A stretch of DNA of 64,000 bases, from NCBI GenBank assembly GCA_950295325.1, contig OX485808.1, positions 14,760,501 through 14,824,500 of the forward strand, given 5' to 3'. Under the pieces are notes generated by a model. It was not told the origin of the DNA and made no database searches. It saw only the letters and a program-made list of their open reading frames with translations. The stretch is from Polytrichum commune (Eukaryota > Streptophyta > Polytrichopsida > Polytrichales > Polytrichaceae). Position numbers and translations under genes: made by a program. Of this stretch, positions 21,670-32,106 are shown in pieces. Every line of letters starts with the position of its first letter. The stretch's first letter is position 1.

Positions 21670-24600
21670 TTACAAACAAATATAATATTGAAGACTTATT
21701 TAGTAGAGATGAGGGTTCTATTTTTTCTTAGGATAATTTAAGGGACGATGGCATTCAAGTACTTGTTCGATTGGATAGATTTTTACTTGTTTTCAAGTTC
21801 AGTTCAGAATCCGTCTTTCATATTTTGCATTACAAGATTCTAGGTGATTCATCGTTCTTTGACCCCCCCCCCCCTACGGGTGGTTTCTCTTGGAAGCCTA
21901 ATGTTGGATTTCTTCAAAGAGGCAAAGGTTTCCCTTCATATGTTATGAGATGCTCTTTCTTCCCAAATGCCTACCTTTACTAAACTTACGAAAGTAGTAG
22001 AATTTTATAAACAGTTTTGTATTGCTAAGGCAATTGAGGCTAGGTTGGAAGAGACTAGGCTTACAAAATCTCTTGAAACTTGGCAAGTTTAGCTTCACTA
22101 TGATCCGCAAAATAAAACTAATAAGTCTACTATTAAAGATCCCTGATCTCAATTACAAATCTTTACAAATAGGAAAGAAGGTGGGCGTAAGATTTGGTCT
22201 AAAACCAAATGGATGAAGTTGGGAGATTGGATGAATAAGTATTTATTTTCCCTAGTCAAGGAGCGTCCGGCAAGAGGCCTCATCATTGAATTATATGACG
22301 ATGAAACCAATGTTGTCTCCTCAAGTGCGGACCTTGCAAGGATGTGTGATACACTTTACTCTAAGCTATACGCTAAGCCTGTACCGGATGGGCAATGAGA
22401 AGATTGTTGAGTGGAATTGTTGATCCAAGTTCCATGTAAATTCTCAAGTGCAGCCTAGAAGGTGCTAGAGGTCCCAATTATAGAAAAGGAAGTCATTAGT
22501 GCAATTTAGGCACTCGCAAAAGGAAAGAGTCCAAGATTGGACAACCTTACGGCCGATTACTTTAAGGCTTACTAGTGTTCCATGAGTGAGGTCTTCACTA
22601 CCATGGTGAATGAATATATGTGGTGAGGTTGATTACCTGATGGTATTACCCACATACCCATTGCATTGTTGTTCTAAGGAGAGGATAGACTAAAGCTAAC
22701 AAATCGGAGACATGTCACTCTACTTAATAGCACCTACAAGGATTTTGCCAAAGCTCTACAACGGTGCCTTCAACCTTTATTAGTGGAGGTAATTGACAGT
22801 GATCAAACTGCCTTTTTTTCTTGCAAGATTCATTCTAGACGATATTCTACTTACGCATGAGTCAATCCAATGGGCTAAGAAGTCACGTTAAGATTATATT
22901 TTCCTTAACTTATATTTTAGCAAGGCATATGATAAAGTTGAATGCTTCAAGTTATGAAGAAGTTAGGAATGCCTACTTCCTTTATTAGCAGGTTGTTGTT
23001 TCAAGATGCAACCGTCTCTGTTAATATTGATAACCAAGGGACACAACACAACATTTTGGAATTCATCGAGGGGTCCGTCAGGGTTGTCGTTTAGCTCCCT
23101 ACTTGTTCATCATAGTTGCAGAAGCACTAAGAATATTGTTGCAGTGAAGAATATGGCCAAGATTGACCTTATCAAAAGAATTTCCTTCCCTGATGTAGCA
23201 CCCAAAAATAATTAGCAAATAAGCTAATGATACTTCCTTTGTCGTGAGAGCGAAAGAGGCTAGTGTGGATAACCTTGTAGGGATTCTCCACAAAACCAAA
23301 CTTGCATTTGGCTTGGAAATTAACTGGCACAGAAGCGTGGCATATTGGTGCACCATAGGGCTTGGTGGAGCAATATTATTGCAAATGGGTTGGCAATGGA
23401 GATCCATCAAAGTTACTTGGTACCCCTTTTGGCATGCATCTAAAGTTGGACCAATTTCTTGTCTACATGGTCAAAGGCCAAACTCAAGTATTGGAACTTC
23501 ATTCATGTGTCACTTGTTGGAAGAATTCTCATTGTGAATAAGGTGTTGATGTCAACATTTTGTGGTACTTTGTTGCAGTTTGGGTTGGCTCTAAGAAAGT
23601 TTTATGTAAAATTAAGGCTTTGTTTTGTAACTACTTGTGATATGGTGTTGAGAACACTGCAAGAGCACAAGTGAGTTGGGAACGGTCAATTTTCTTTCTC
23701 CATCATGCCCATTACATATTTTGCAACTCATCCTATGATGGAATATTTGAGTACCAAGGTCTATATTTTGGAATTACCATGGATAAGGCTTATCTCTCCA
23801 TATAAAAGGTTTGTAGTCCATTCGTGATTTGGGATCCAAGTAAGAATGATTTTTGGGGCTCAAAGAAGGCACAAATCAAATTCTCCCTTGTACAAATTTA
23901 TTACGATTTATGAGTGAAGTTGTTGGAGCATTATGGCCCTTCTTGCAAGAGAATACATAGTCAACTTGGAGCTCAACCCACTTCATAGGATTGGGTTGGA
24001 TTGTATAGAACCCAAGAAGATTTCATGCCTGAGTGAGTAGTATGTGCCGGATATTTGAAGGAGTTCATATTTGGTATGATGCAATTCAGTGCGGAGTTTA
24101 TGGGTATTTTTCCTAAATCCATAGTTGGATCGCAATACTTACTCTTACTAAGGTGAAACTAGATGCGAGGAGTGCATAACACTCCACGGCCTTCTCGAGT
24201 TGGATGTCGGGGGTAAGGGTGGACAAGTTGTCTCAAGGTAGTGCCCAAAGTCAATTTAACCTTTTTTTAGTAGATTGGACCAACTTTTCTTTGACCTGGC
24301 ATGGTGGTGGTGGCTCGAGGATTCTTTTTTCCTAGCATATTCACCAAGCTTGGTAGGAAGTTGATTACTACTCAAGGCTCTTAAAAAATTTATTCCCAAC
24401 AAATGGTGGAATGGAATTCCTCTCTCTACCACTTTGAGGTGGCACATCATCTAACACAAGCACAAGCACATAAAGAAGTAGCCTACCTTTGGCCAGTTAT
24501 TCATAAGGGAGTGGTGGTGAATGAATGGTGTGGACAAATCTCGACATAAATTGACAAGAGTTGCCTTTATTGTGGCTTGCAATTTGTGGAGTCGGTAAAG

Positions 24601-25168
24601 CACAAATTTTGCAATTGCCCACTAGCTCAACAAGTGTGGCACTATGTGGCTAACATCATTTGGTAACTATTTGTCAAAAGAGGTGACCTTGACTCACGGA
24701 TTTCTTTTTCGATACTAGAATGCCTTCTTGATCAACAAATTAGCAACTCATTGAAGTCCTTCAGTCGTATTTGATTTTCCTTGAAGAATGGTCTTATGTG
24801 GATCATTTGGCATCAACGCAATGATTTGATTTTCAATTCTATTGAATGTCATGTGGAGAAAACATACCAAGTCGTGTGGGACTCTTTGCTTGACTATAAT
24901 AGACTTGAGTGCCAACATACCCTTCAAGGCTTGGAAAAAACTCCAGACGTTGCTTACAATGATATTCTTAGATAATTTGATAAGGTTTGATGTTCAAAGG
25001 CTTTCTTGTTAGTCGTAGCAATTTAGTGGTTATTTGGAAGGTTAGGCCCCGGATGGGCATTCTTTCTTGAGTCCCCTCAGTTTGTAGTCTTCTCCTGAGG
25101 TGGTTGTATTTTTTTCCTTGCAATTGATTTGTTTCAATTTGTGTCAAATAAAATAAAATAAAATAAAA
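21670..25168 (+). pseudogene. Decayed LINE retrotransposon with reverse transcriptase
   Basis: Frames shift repeatedly but the domain order of a plant L1-type LINE is clear. The end of the endonuclease lies at about 21.7-22.0 kb. A linker follows (ERPARGLIIELYDDET at about 22.26 kb). The reverse transcriptase starts with GKSPRLDNLTADYFKAY at about 22.52 kb, and HRGVRQGCRLAPYLFIIVAE lies at about 23.07 kb. Next come KEASVDNLVGILHK and GLEINWHRSVAYW at about 23.25-23.35 kb, then a zf-RVT-like end with WIIWHQRNDLIFNS near 24.8 kb. An A-rich tail of repeated AAAAT (25144-25168) closes it. The catalytic YADD box reads stop-A-N-D (23220-23231). ORF1 and most of the endonuclease are absent, as in a 5'-truncated copy. 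It is dead. Confidence 0.85.
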
Positions 25169-25689
25169 CACTAGATTCACTCCATACAAAAGCATACAAG
25201 AAGGCAAACGATATCAACTCGTTTTAAAGTGAATCTTGACATATTTTCAAGATATGAAATATTTGGTTGCTTCACTTCTATGGGCGAAATTGTTGATACA
25301 CTTCATGCATTCCTGAGTTTATGGGAGATATGTGAATCTTTAATGAATACTTGAATACTGCTATTAAAACATGATGAAAAAATAAATAACTATTTGTTGA
25401 TGTTAAATCTATATAATCAATTGTTGAATGATGAAAATATAGTCAAAAAAATGTCTACAATTTATTAATATAAACTTTCCGTACTATACTAGAGGATCCT
25501 ACGATAAAATTCTATCATAGAATCCTATGGTAGAATTGAACATGTTATAATTATGGACTAAGGGTTGGTCTAATTTTACTTAAATATGATTTTATTGCTC
25601 GGTCTAGGCTCTTGAAATGTTTTCATCTCACTTGGGGTGCCACCAAGAGGATTCTTTGTATTAAGGTATGCATGTGCATCCAATGATTT
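25169..25689. other. Spacer with no recognised feature
   Basis: Very AT-rich, non-coding. A small direct and inverted CCTA(C/T)GATA..TATCATAG-type motif near 25495-25530 is the only structure seen. Confidence 0.35.
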
Positions 25690-25980
25690 TTCTTAATCAA
25701 ACACCCTTTGAATATTGGTATGTGGTTAGGTGAGGATCAATGAGCAAACACCATAAAGACACGTATTTTAAAGAGATTGGAATAAGTCTTAAAGTTTTAT
25801 TATCTACCCCACACTCAATTGTGAACACTATTGGGAGGACCTCAATGTATTCAGTTAAGGAATCAATAAACAGACACCTTTGATAGGTATAACTAAATCA
25901 TGGGAGGTTTGATTTTCAATTTGGTTTTCATTGATGTTTCGTCATAGATTTGCTAATGCAACACAAGTTTGAAAAATATG
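25690..25980 (+). repeat. Dispersed repeat family D, copy 2
   Basis: It matches 19990-20335 and 53037-53400 through GGTATGTGGTTAGGTGAGGA, AACACTATTGGGAGGACCTC, GGAATCAATAAACAGACACC and TTTGCTAATGCAACACAAGT. Its 3' end diverges after this last word. Confidence 0.7.
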
Positions 25981-26690
25981 GTTATTAAAATAAAGGAAAA
26001 AAAGAAAAACATACCAAATAACATCCTCATATGTTATTTGGTACGTTCTATTGAGGTTGAGGCATCTTTAACCGATAAAATAGAGAGTTTGCATATGTTT
26101 AGGAGGACTAATAGATGGGGATTATTTTCTTGGACTCGGGGGGGGGGGGGGTAGTCATTGGTTGGAGTAGCAATATACGTGCGAACAAATGATAGGGTAT
26201 TTTAAAAACATGGGGGCTAAAAATTATAAATGGACTTAAGAGTAATATAGGGTATCAAAAATGGCACTGGACATCTTTAAAGTACTATAGGGTATGGAAT
26301 AATAGGTAATTTGGAATTACAAGTAATGCAAGCCATTTTATTATTAACCCAAAGTAGAATTTTACATAATGATAGCATGTGAAAAAAAATAGAATTGAAA
26401 GTAATACCCCCCTATAAAATAGTGGTTGTTCGCACCTATATCCTTAACTTTTTAACACACTGCCCCCCCCCCCAAGTTCTTGGAAAGATGAACAAATTCT
26501 AAGGAAATTGCTCTCTCCCTTTTAACTAATAGTTTATGAATATGAAAATTCTACAAAATTTGAAGCGGTAGAGTTTAGGGGAACACACATTCAATCTATA
26601 GGTTAACTCGTAACCGCTCATCTGAATGTTAATTATTGGATATAATAGTTGTCAACTTTTACGAGGGTAATCAAACAAGCCACCACTACA
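25981..26690. other. Spacer with two long C/G homopolymers
   Basis: A 14-base G tract lies at 26138-26151 and an 11-base C tract at 26463-26473. No gene recognised. Confidence 0.4.
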
Positions 26691-26692
26691 TG

Positions 26693-26693
<1 letters not shown>

Positions 26694-26736
<43 letters not shown>
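26694..26736 (+). repeat. (GATA)n microsatellite, about 10 units
   Basis: Perfect tetranucleotide repeat. A shorter (ATAG)4 run recurs near 27140. Confidence 0.95.
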
Positions 26737-26939
26737 AACTCCGGTCCCTTTTAGGGGCCGGCGTGAATGGAGTGTCCGTTCGTAATGCCAACAACCCGAT
26801 GCCCACCCACTACATGAACCTTGACTCCATTTGCCTAAGAAATATAGATCTCATCCATGTCGGCATTACATGTACCCTCATGAGCAGTTTAATGGACTTG
26901 GTCGACTATGGATGCCTCGACCTTAGTGATATGTGGCTT

Positions 26940-27020
26940 GTCCTAGGGTGATTGTCTTTGTACTTGGTATCTTTGCAATTAAGTTGTACACTTGTGCCAA
27001 AATATAAAATAAAACAAAAG
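26940..27020 (+). mobile_element. Possible LINE 3' tail
   Basis: A T-rich stretch with TTGTACTTGGTATCTTTGCA leads to GTGCCAAAATATAAAATAAA and then ACAAAAG. This resembles the 3' untranslated end and A-rich tail of plant LINEs. There is no coding match upstream to confirm it. Confidence 0.25.
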
Positions 27021-27142
27021 TCGTTGTTATCTCTCAAGTTGGTATCTTAGATATTGTTGTATATGATAGAGCATGCACCTATGGTAAGGCCCTCTTCAAG
27101 GTAGAAAAAAATATTGGTTGGAGCAGTTAATTCATCTTAGAT

Positions 27143-27265
27143 AGATAGATAGATAGATGTCATATTTTGAGACAAAAGACCAAACAACCAACACCAAAAT
27201 GAATTAAGAACCAAAGAAAACATGTTCACTTCAAGGGGAGGCGGAGACCCTTGGACACATAACCT
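27143..27265 (-). mobile_element. Retroposon 3'-end, family I (inverted copy)
   Basis: Read on the minus strand it gives GGTCTCCGCCTCCCCTTGAA, TTTCTTTGGTTCTTAATTCA, TTTTGGTGTTGGTTG and TCTTTTGTCTCAAAATA, in the same order as copies at 35.3, 40.6 (minus), 42.5 and 61.6 kb. A short tetranucleotide tail follows. Confidence 0.6.
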
Positions 27266-27312
27266 CCACGTAAAGAGCATTTAATTTATGGGTTATGCAC
27301 ATATGTGGGAAC

Positions 27313-27353
<41 letters not shown>
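27313..27353 (+). repeat. (AAT)n microsatellite, about 13-14 units
   Basis: Perfect trinucleotide run ending 7 bases before the left end of the Harbinger element. Confidence 0.95.
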
Positions 27354-27354
<1 letters not shown>

Positions 27355-27846
27355 GGTTAAGGGGCGGTTTACACTATGGACCAAGAGCCATGACCATGAA
27401 ATTCTAAAATATGTGATTGGAGAGTAAAGTGCTCTTGGTTCCATTTGGCTTTACACTACCTTGAAAAAAGGAGAATGACCACTAACTTTGAGGTCACCAA
27501 AAACCACTAAAATCTGCCATTTGGATAATGTGCCATGGTCCAATGGGTTTTCCGTTGAGGCGAGGCAAAATGCTCGACTCAACGGAAATCAAGGGAGCTG
27601 TAAGGCTGAAAATTAGCCATTGGCCGATTTTTTTTTTAATATTTGTTTCTCCCGATTTTTTTGACGTTACTGTAGATCGTTGGGATAGAATTTTTTTACA
27701 TAGTTATTGAAGACCGTTGGGTTTAGGGTTTAAGAAGGAATAAAAACCATGTGTTCATGTTTGCTTTCTCATGTTTTGTGCATGCACTGTATTTTGCTGA
27801 TTTTTTGTTGTGTTTTGCTAAAAAAAAATTCACATTTTTTTCATCA

Positions 27847-29180
27847 ATGGAGGGGTATAGTGTAGATGGAGAAATTAGGGATTCCGAAGGACATATTTGG
27901 TCCCAAAATTCCGAGTGGATGAGATTTTCAAACCCAATTTCCTTGCCTCCAAATCATGTACCAGCTGAAATTCTTCAATTGCGATTTCAATATGCTCAAA
28001 ATCTGTTTTCTCCTCATTCTAGTAGATATATATCTCTCTCTTTTCACCTCCTTTTCAAAGACTTCCTCATAGTGAGAGAGAGCTAGAGGAGATTGGAACC
28101 CAAATCCCGTGTAGTGAATTTTCAAGAAGAAAGAAGATTTTGGAGGTGAAAAAAGAAGAATGAAAAATACCCAAATTTGCTCCAAAGAAAAGAGGTCGTC
28201 CTTCGAAGGAGAAAACTGTAACCAAGAAAGTAAAAACCAACATAATTGATCTTGAAGACATGGAGGATGTGGAGGATACGAAAACAAAGTAGGGGGATTT
28301 TGAAGTGAAAACTTTGATTGCCTTACGGGGAGAGATGGATGAGGAGTTTGCAAGAGCAGCAAACAAACAAGGTAAAGTTTTTTTCCCATGACGTTGTAAA
28401 ATTATGCAAAAAAAATTTGAATGTGGTTGAATGTGGGCCGTATGATGAAGCCGTAGAAGGCTGCTAGCCCTAGCCCCCCCTCCCCCCAAAACGGGGGCGG
28501 CCGTTGCCTCGGGGGCTTTGCAATTTTGGTGCAATTTTCTTACCACCCACCTCCAACCATTACACCAAGACATTTTCCTTGTGTGCAACTACTCTTTGGA
28601 TGATCTTTGTAATAGAAACAAACTTCCTTCCTATGTTGGAATTTTTTTACAAGTTGCATTTTTACCCATTTTGAGTTTGTTTTTTACCATTGTCTTATCA
28701 TGTATTGTAGGACAGAACATGTGGATAAAATTACAAATCCGAATGGTGGCTGGAATTTGAGGATTTAACCGCTCGTGGTTATCTTGCAAGAAGAAATACA
28801 ATAATATTTTAGCGGAATACAGAAATGAGAAGCGTGCAAATGAAATTTCGGGTTCGGACCGCAAGCAAGAGTGTAGATGGTTTGATGAAATGTATACATG
28901 GAATAACAAACGTACAAGTGTGCACAACCAAATTCCAGTAAGTACCCAAGAAGGAGATGAGACATGTAGTACACCACCTACAACTCCAGAAATTTTTCAA
29001 CCTAGTCCACCTACAGCACCATCCACACAAGAGAAGAAAAAGAAGACTCAAGAGAAGATTGAAGGTCTTCTTCAGCAAGTGGTAGGAAATTCTACCATTC
29101 TTATTTCTACATTTCAGCAATCCACATAATTGCTGAAAAATATGGATAGGAACTTTGCAGCCATTTTTGAAAAGTTCTAG
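27847..29180 (+). pseudogene. PIF/Harbinger ORF1 (AT-hook and Myb/SANT-like DNA-binding protein), broken
   Basis: An ATG at 27847 opens a serine- and asparagine-rich region that stops at 28086. Beyond, a frame with PKKRGRPSKEK (about 28182 on) has the RGRP core of an AT-hook. It is followed by an acidic stretch, a stop, and IALRGEMDEEFARAANKQG, which matches the start of the Myb/SANT-like ORF1 family; a GTAAAG donor-like site follows. Downstream (about 28790-29130) are CKKKYNNILAEYRNEKRA and RWFDEMYTWNN, the end of the trihelix-type domain, then a proline-rich and lysine-rich tail ending at TAG 29178-29180. In this superfamily ORF1 helps transposase bind the terminal repeats. Its 3' end overlaps the convergent transposase gene by three or four bases. 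At least two in-frame stops break it. Confidence 0.75.
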
Positions 29181-30579
29181 TCGTCTTCCATACAATCAGA
29201 ACTACTATCAGAAAATTCTAAAGTTGATTGATTATGAAGTTTAGAGTGCCATAAATTCTTCACCAGAATTTCATGCATTCTTGTAGCTTCACGAAGTAGG
29301 TCTACGGCCTTCTCATTTTCCTTCACTAGGAATACTTCTATCTCTCCATCATCTATATCATCTGTAAACTCTGAATTTTTTCTATAAGAGATTCTATTTT
29401 TTATCTTGTGAATTGATGTCCTCTCGCAGCGTAGTTCTTGCCCTTCCTTCAAAGCACCAATCTCGATTCTTTTTTATAATTGTTCCTCCGCTTCTGAAAT
29501 CCAGTTTTCATTGAAACCATCATTCATTGTAATGCACAAATTATGCAAAATAATGCATGTAGCAACAAGATCCGGCACACTTCTTAATAGCACGTCATAT
29601 CTCTTCATTATGATCTTCCATCTCCCCTTCATAATTCCAAAAGCCCTCTCAATATACATCCGTGTGGAAGATTGGAGAAAATTCTAATTTTCTTAGATTT
29701 GTGATAATTCTGTTTTTCCTCCTTTGAATGGATAATACATTCATGGTCTTATGGGATATGCTACATTTTCTATTAATTTGTACGGATGTAATCTACCCTC
29801 CACAGATGCTTTCCCAATTTTTATAACTTAAAAAACAGCCCAATCATGGAGACTACCGGCCCAACCGAAATCGTAATCCCATAATTTACAATGCACATCA
29901 ACAATTCCTTGAAGAATTGTTGAATGAAAGGATTTCCGACAGTAGTAATCTTCTCCCTCATATATAGGTGCTAAAACAGGAATATGCGATCCATCGATTG
30001 TACCCACTACATACGGAATTCCATAAAGAACTTCAAATTCCTTTGCAAAAACCCTAAACTGCGATTCCCTAGGCATTTACACGAGAATTCGTTGCAAATG
30101 TAGCCTCACGGCCTTGCAAAATTCCCTCACAATTATCGAAACTGTAGATTCAGCAACCCCATAAACATCACCTATGAGCAACTGTCCATTGCCGGTTCCT
30201 AACCTAGACAATGAAATTGCAATTCTTGTTTCTACAAAAATTGCATTTCTCATAGGTGTATTTTTTTAATGCAAAAACGGCCCTAATTTCTGACTAAGAA
30301 ATTTAAAAGTAGCAAACTTAACTCGTGTTCTTTCCTTGAATTGACCTTCGGTGTATGATCCCAGTAAAAACAGTCCGTGAATCCACATTGTCTTCCAATG
30401 CTCCACAAAGTTCGTGTCTCTCTTCTTCCCATGCTCTCCAAGAAGATGCTAAAAATTGCCACTTCCTCCCACTCTCCATGCAAAATCAAGGCTTGTAAGC
30501 TCACAATGTGTGAGATAAGCACGTGCAAGCACATATACAAGCCTAACATCAATACAAGGTTCCTCCTCCTCCTCTCCAT
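29177..30579 (-). pseudogene. PIF/Harbinger DDE transposase, broken
   Basis: Read on the minus strand, the order of a HARBI1-like nuclease is visible. There is an N-terminal arginine-rich start (MERRRRNLVLML), then GRQCGFTD. After a frameshift near 30.35 kb comes a helix-turn-helix part with RNAIFVETRIAISLSRLGTG and GDVYGVAESTVSIIVREFCK. The catalytic segment has GTIDGSHIPV (first Asp near 29995), DYDFGWAGSLHDWAVF (second Asp), and IERAFGIMKGRWKII (Glu). All three catalytic residues remain, but in-frame stops lie at 30266-30268, 30077-30079 and about 29474-29476, and the stretch 29660-29827 is scrambled. It would cut at the terminal repeats and insert into TWA sites. It is no longer functional. 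Confidence 0.9.
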
Positions 30580-30974
30580 TGTAACCCTAATTGCTGAAAT
30601 TTTTAGAAGAGAAGAAGAAGGAGACGAAGAGAGAAGGAGAGAGGTGGAAGAGAGAGAAGGTGGGAAGGTAAATGAGAGGGTAATCCCCTAAATCTGCCAT
30701 TTTTATATTTATATTAAAAAAATCAGCCCAAAGTTGTCCCGGTCCAAATCCACTTTACACTACAAGAGTCCAAGCCACTCAAAAATCCATTTTTTATTTT
30801 TCATGGTCACGGCTCTTGGCCAAGAGCTGTGACCATGAAAATGATTTAATTTTCTTGGTCATGGCTCTTGGTCCATAGTGTAAACCGCCCCTAAGTGTCA
30901 CTTGAAGCTATAGGAACAACTCTATGGGTCTCCCACCCCCTTGGACACATCAATTCTGATTGGGGTGAAACTAA

Positions 30975-31473
30975 GGGCCACTTCACACATGAACCTGAGA
31001 GCCCTTGATTGTTACACTTCAAGCACTCTCGTTGGTGGAAAAGGTGGAGCTTGTCCAAGTTTACTTCACATTACGCTTGAGAGACCAATGGAGTAAGTGA
31101 ATGCAAGAAGGATGTAAAGTCTACATGGTTTTCTGCATGGCATCGAATGGATCATATTTTAAGGTTACTTGGTCTATTTTGAGAAACCACTTCTTGAAGG
31201 TAGGTCTAACACAAAAGTAGGAAACCATGGCACTCCAAATGCTCACAACCATTGATTAATTGTATTTTATCATGTGTAAGGACCCACATGAATAGGAATT
31301 CATTGAAATAGCATTTGGTTGAGGGCCCGGTCACATATGACTTCACACTACACTTGAAGATCCGTGACCACACTACATTATTTTGGAAGTGTCTTGGGAT
31401 GGCCTTTCGACACTTTCTTTTGGGCTCTCACAATTTCATGGTCACAGCTCTTGGCTCGTGTGTGAAGTGGCCC
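30975..31473. mobile_element. Tourist-like MITE, family B copy 2 (499 bp)
   Basis: It begins GGGCCACTTCACACATGAAC and ends GTGTGTGAAGTGGCCC, with TAA at 30972-30974 and 31474-31476. Interior words such as CTTCAAGCACTCTC, TTGGTGGAAAAGG and GAAATAGCATTTGGTTGAGG match the copy at 6305. It lies 83 bp from the Harbinger element whose ends it resembles. Confidence 0.9.
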
Positions 31474-31744
31474 TAACTAACTCACTCCTCGTACTCTTTA
31501 ATATCTGAACCAGATTACCATAAATCTTGTAATTATATGATGAGTCCTTCACCATGCTCATCTCAGTAGTTTCTTAACTGAGATTGACTAAGATGACTTA
31601 TAATACCACATGGACTTGAGATTATTACTTCATGGTTTTTCTTGTGATTAGCTCTCCAAGAGTTTTGGGTTTTTTCATTTATTCATCAGCTCTTCATGAC
31701 TTTCACTTTTCTGACCAATCTACTAAGGCGTCATTTATAGAATA

Positions 31745-32106
31745 GAGGTGCTCATAACTCATCACTTAAGAGATTCTTTGTTAGATCTAGATAAATATAT
31801 GGCAGTGCAATTTTTTCCCGTGTAGGAAGATAGAAATGAAGGGATTGCAATTTTTTCAACAATTTTATTCCTTGAATTGAAATTATTGTGAATTTTTGAA
31901 GTCAAAAGTTGGTCCAAACGTATTACCAATGTTTAAGAGTCTGTCATAACTGCTCATTCCTCCTCACTTTAGCACTTAAAACCAAGACATGTATTATGGC
32001 ACTATTGGTTCCAGCTTGACCGAAATTGAATCCCAACCTAATCAAAATTCCCATATCTTGTAGACTGCCGATGGGATTCTAATGGGGAATAGGTGCCTCT
32101 ACTATA
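31745..32106 (+). repeat. Dispersed repeat family H, copy 2
   Basis: It matches 12345-12670 and 42115-42442 through CACTTAAGAGATTCT, CCCGTGTAGGAAGATAGAAA, TTGAATTGAAATTATTGTGA, GTATTACCAATGTTTA, GCTCATTCCTCCTCAC and GGGGAATAGGTGCCTCTACT. Confidence 0.65.

Larger units (their letters stand above)
27361..30891. mobile_element. PIF/Harbinger DNA transposon, full length (3,531 bp), inactive
   Basis: The terminal inverted repeats begin GGGGCGGTTTACACTATGGA and continue CCAAGAGCCATGACCA at both ends, about 36 bp. A TAA duplication sits immediately outside each end (27358-27360 and 30892-30894), diagnostic of PIF/Harbinger. The right end holds an additional inverted copy of the subterminal GTCACGGCTCTTGGCCAAGAGCTGTGAC palindromic block (quoted in part at about 30803-30836). 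Inside are two convergent genes, an AT-hook/Myb-type ORF1 on the plus strand and a DDE transposase on the minus strand. Both are broken by stops and frameshifts, so the element cannot move itself. Related MITEs occur at 6305 and 30975. Confidence 0.95.

Noticed and set aside
28067-28588. Minus-strand frames of 153 and 173 codons over the Harbinger ORF1
   Set aside because: They run antisense to the AT-hook/Myb-like segment, are low in complexity and have no motif.
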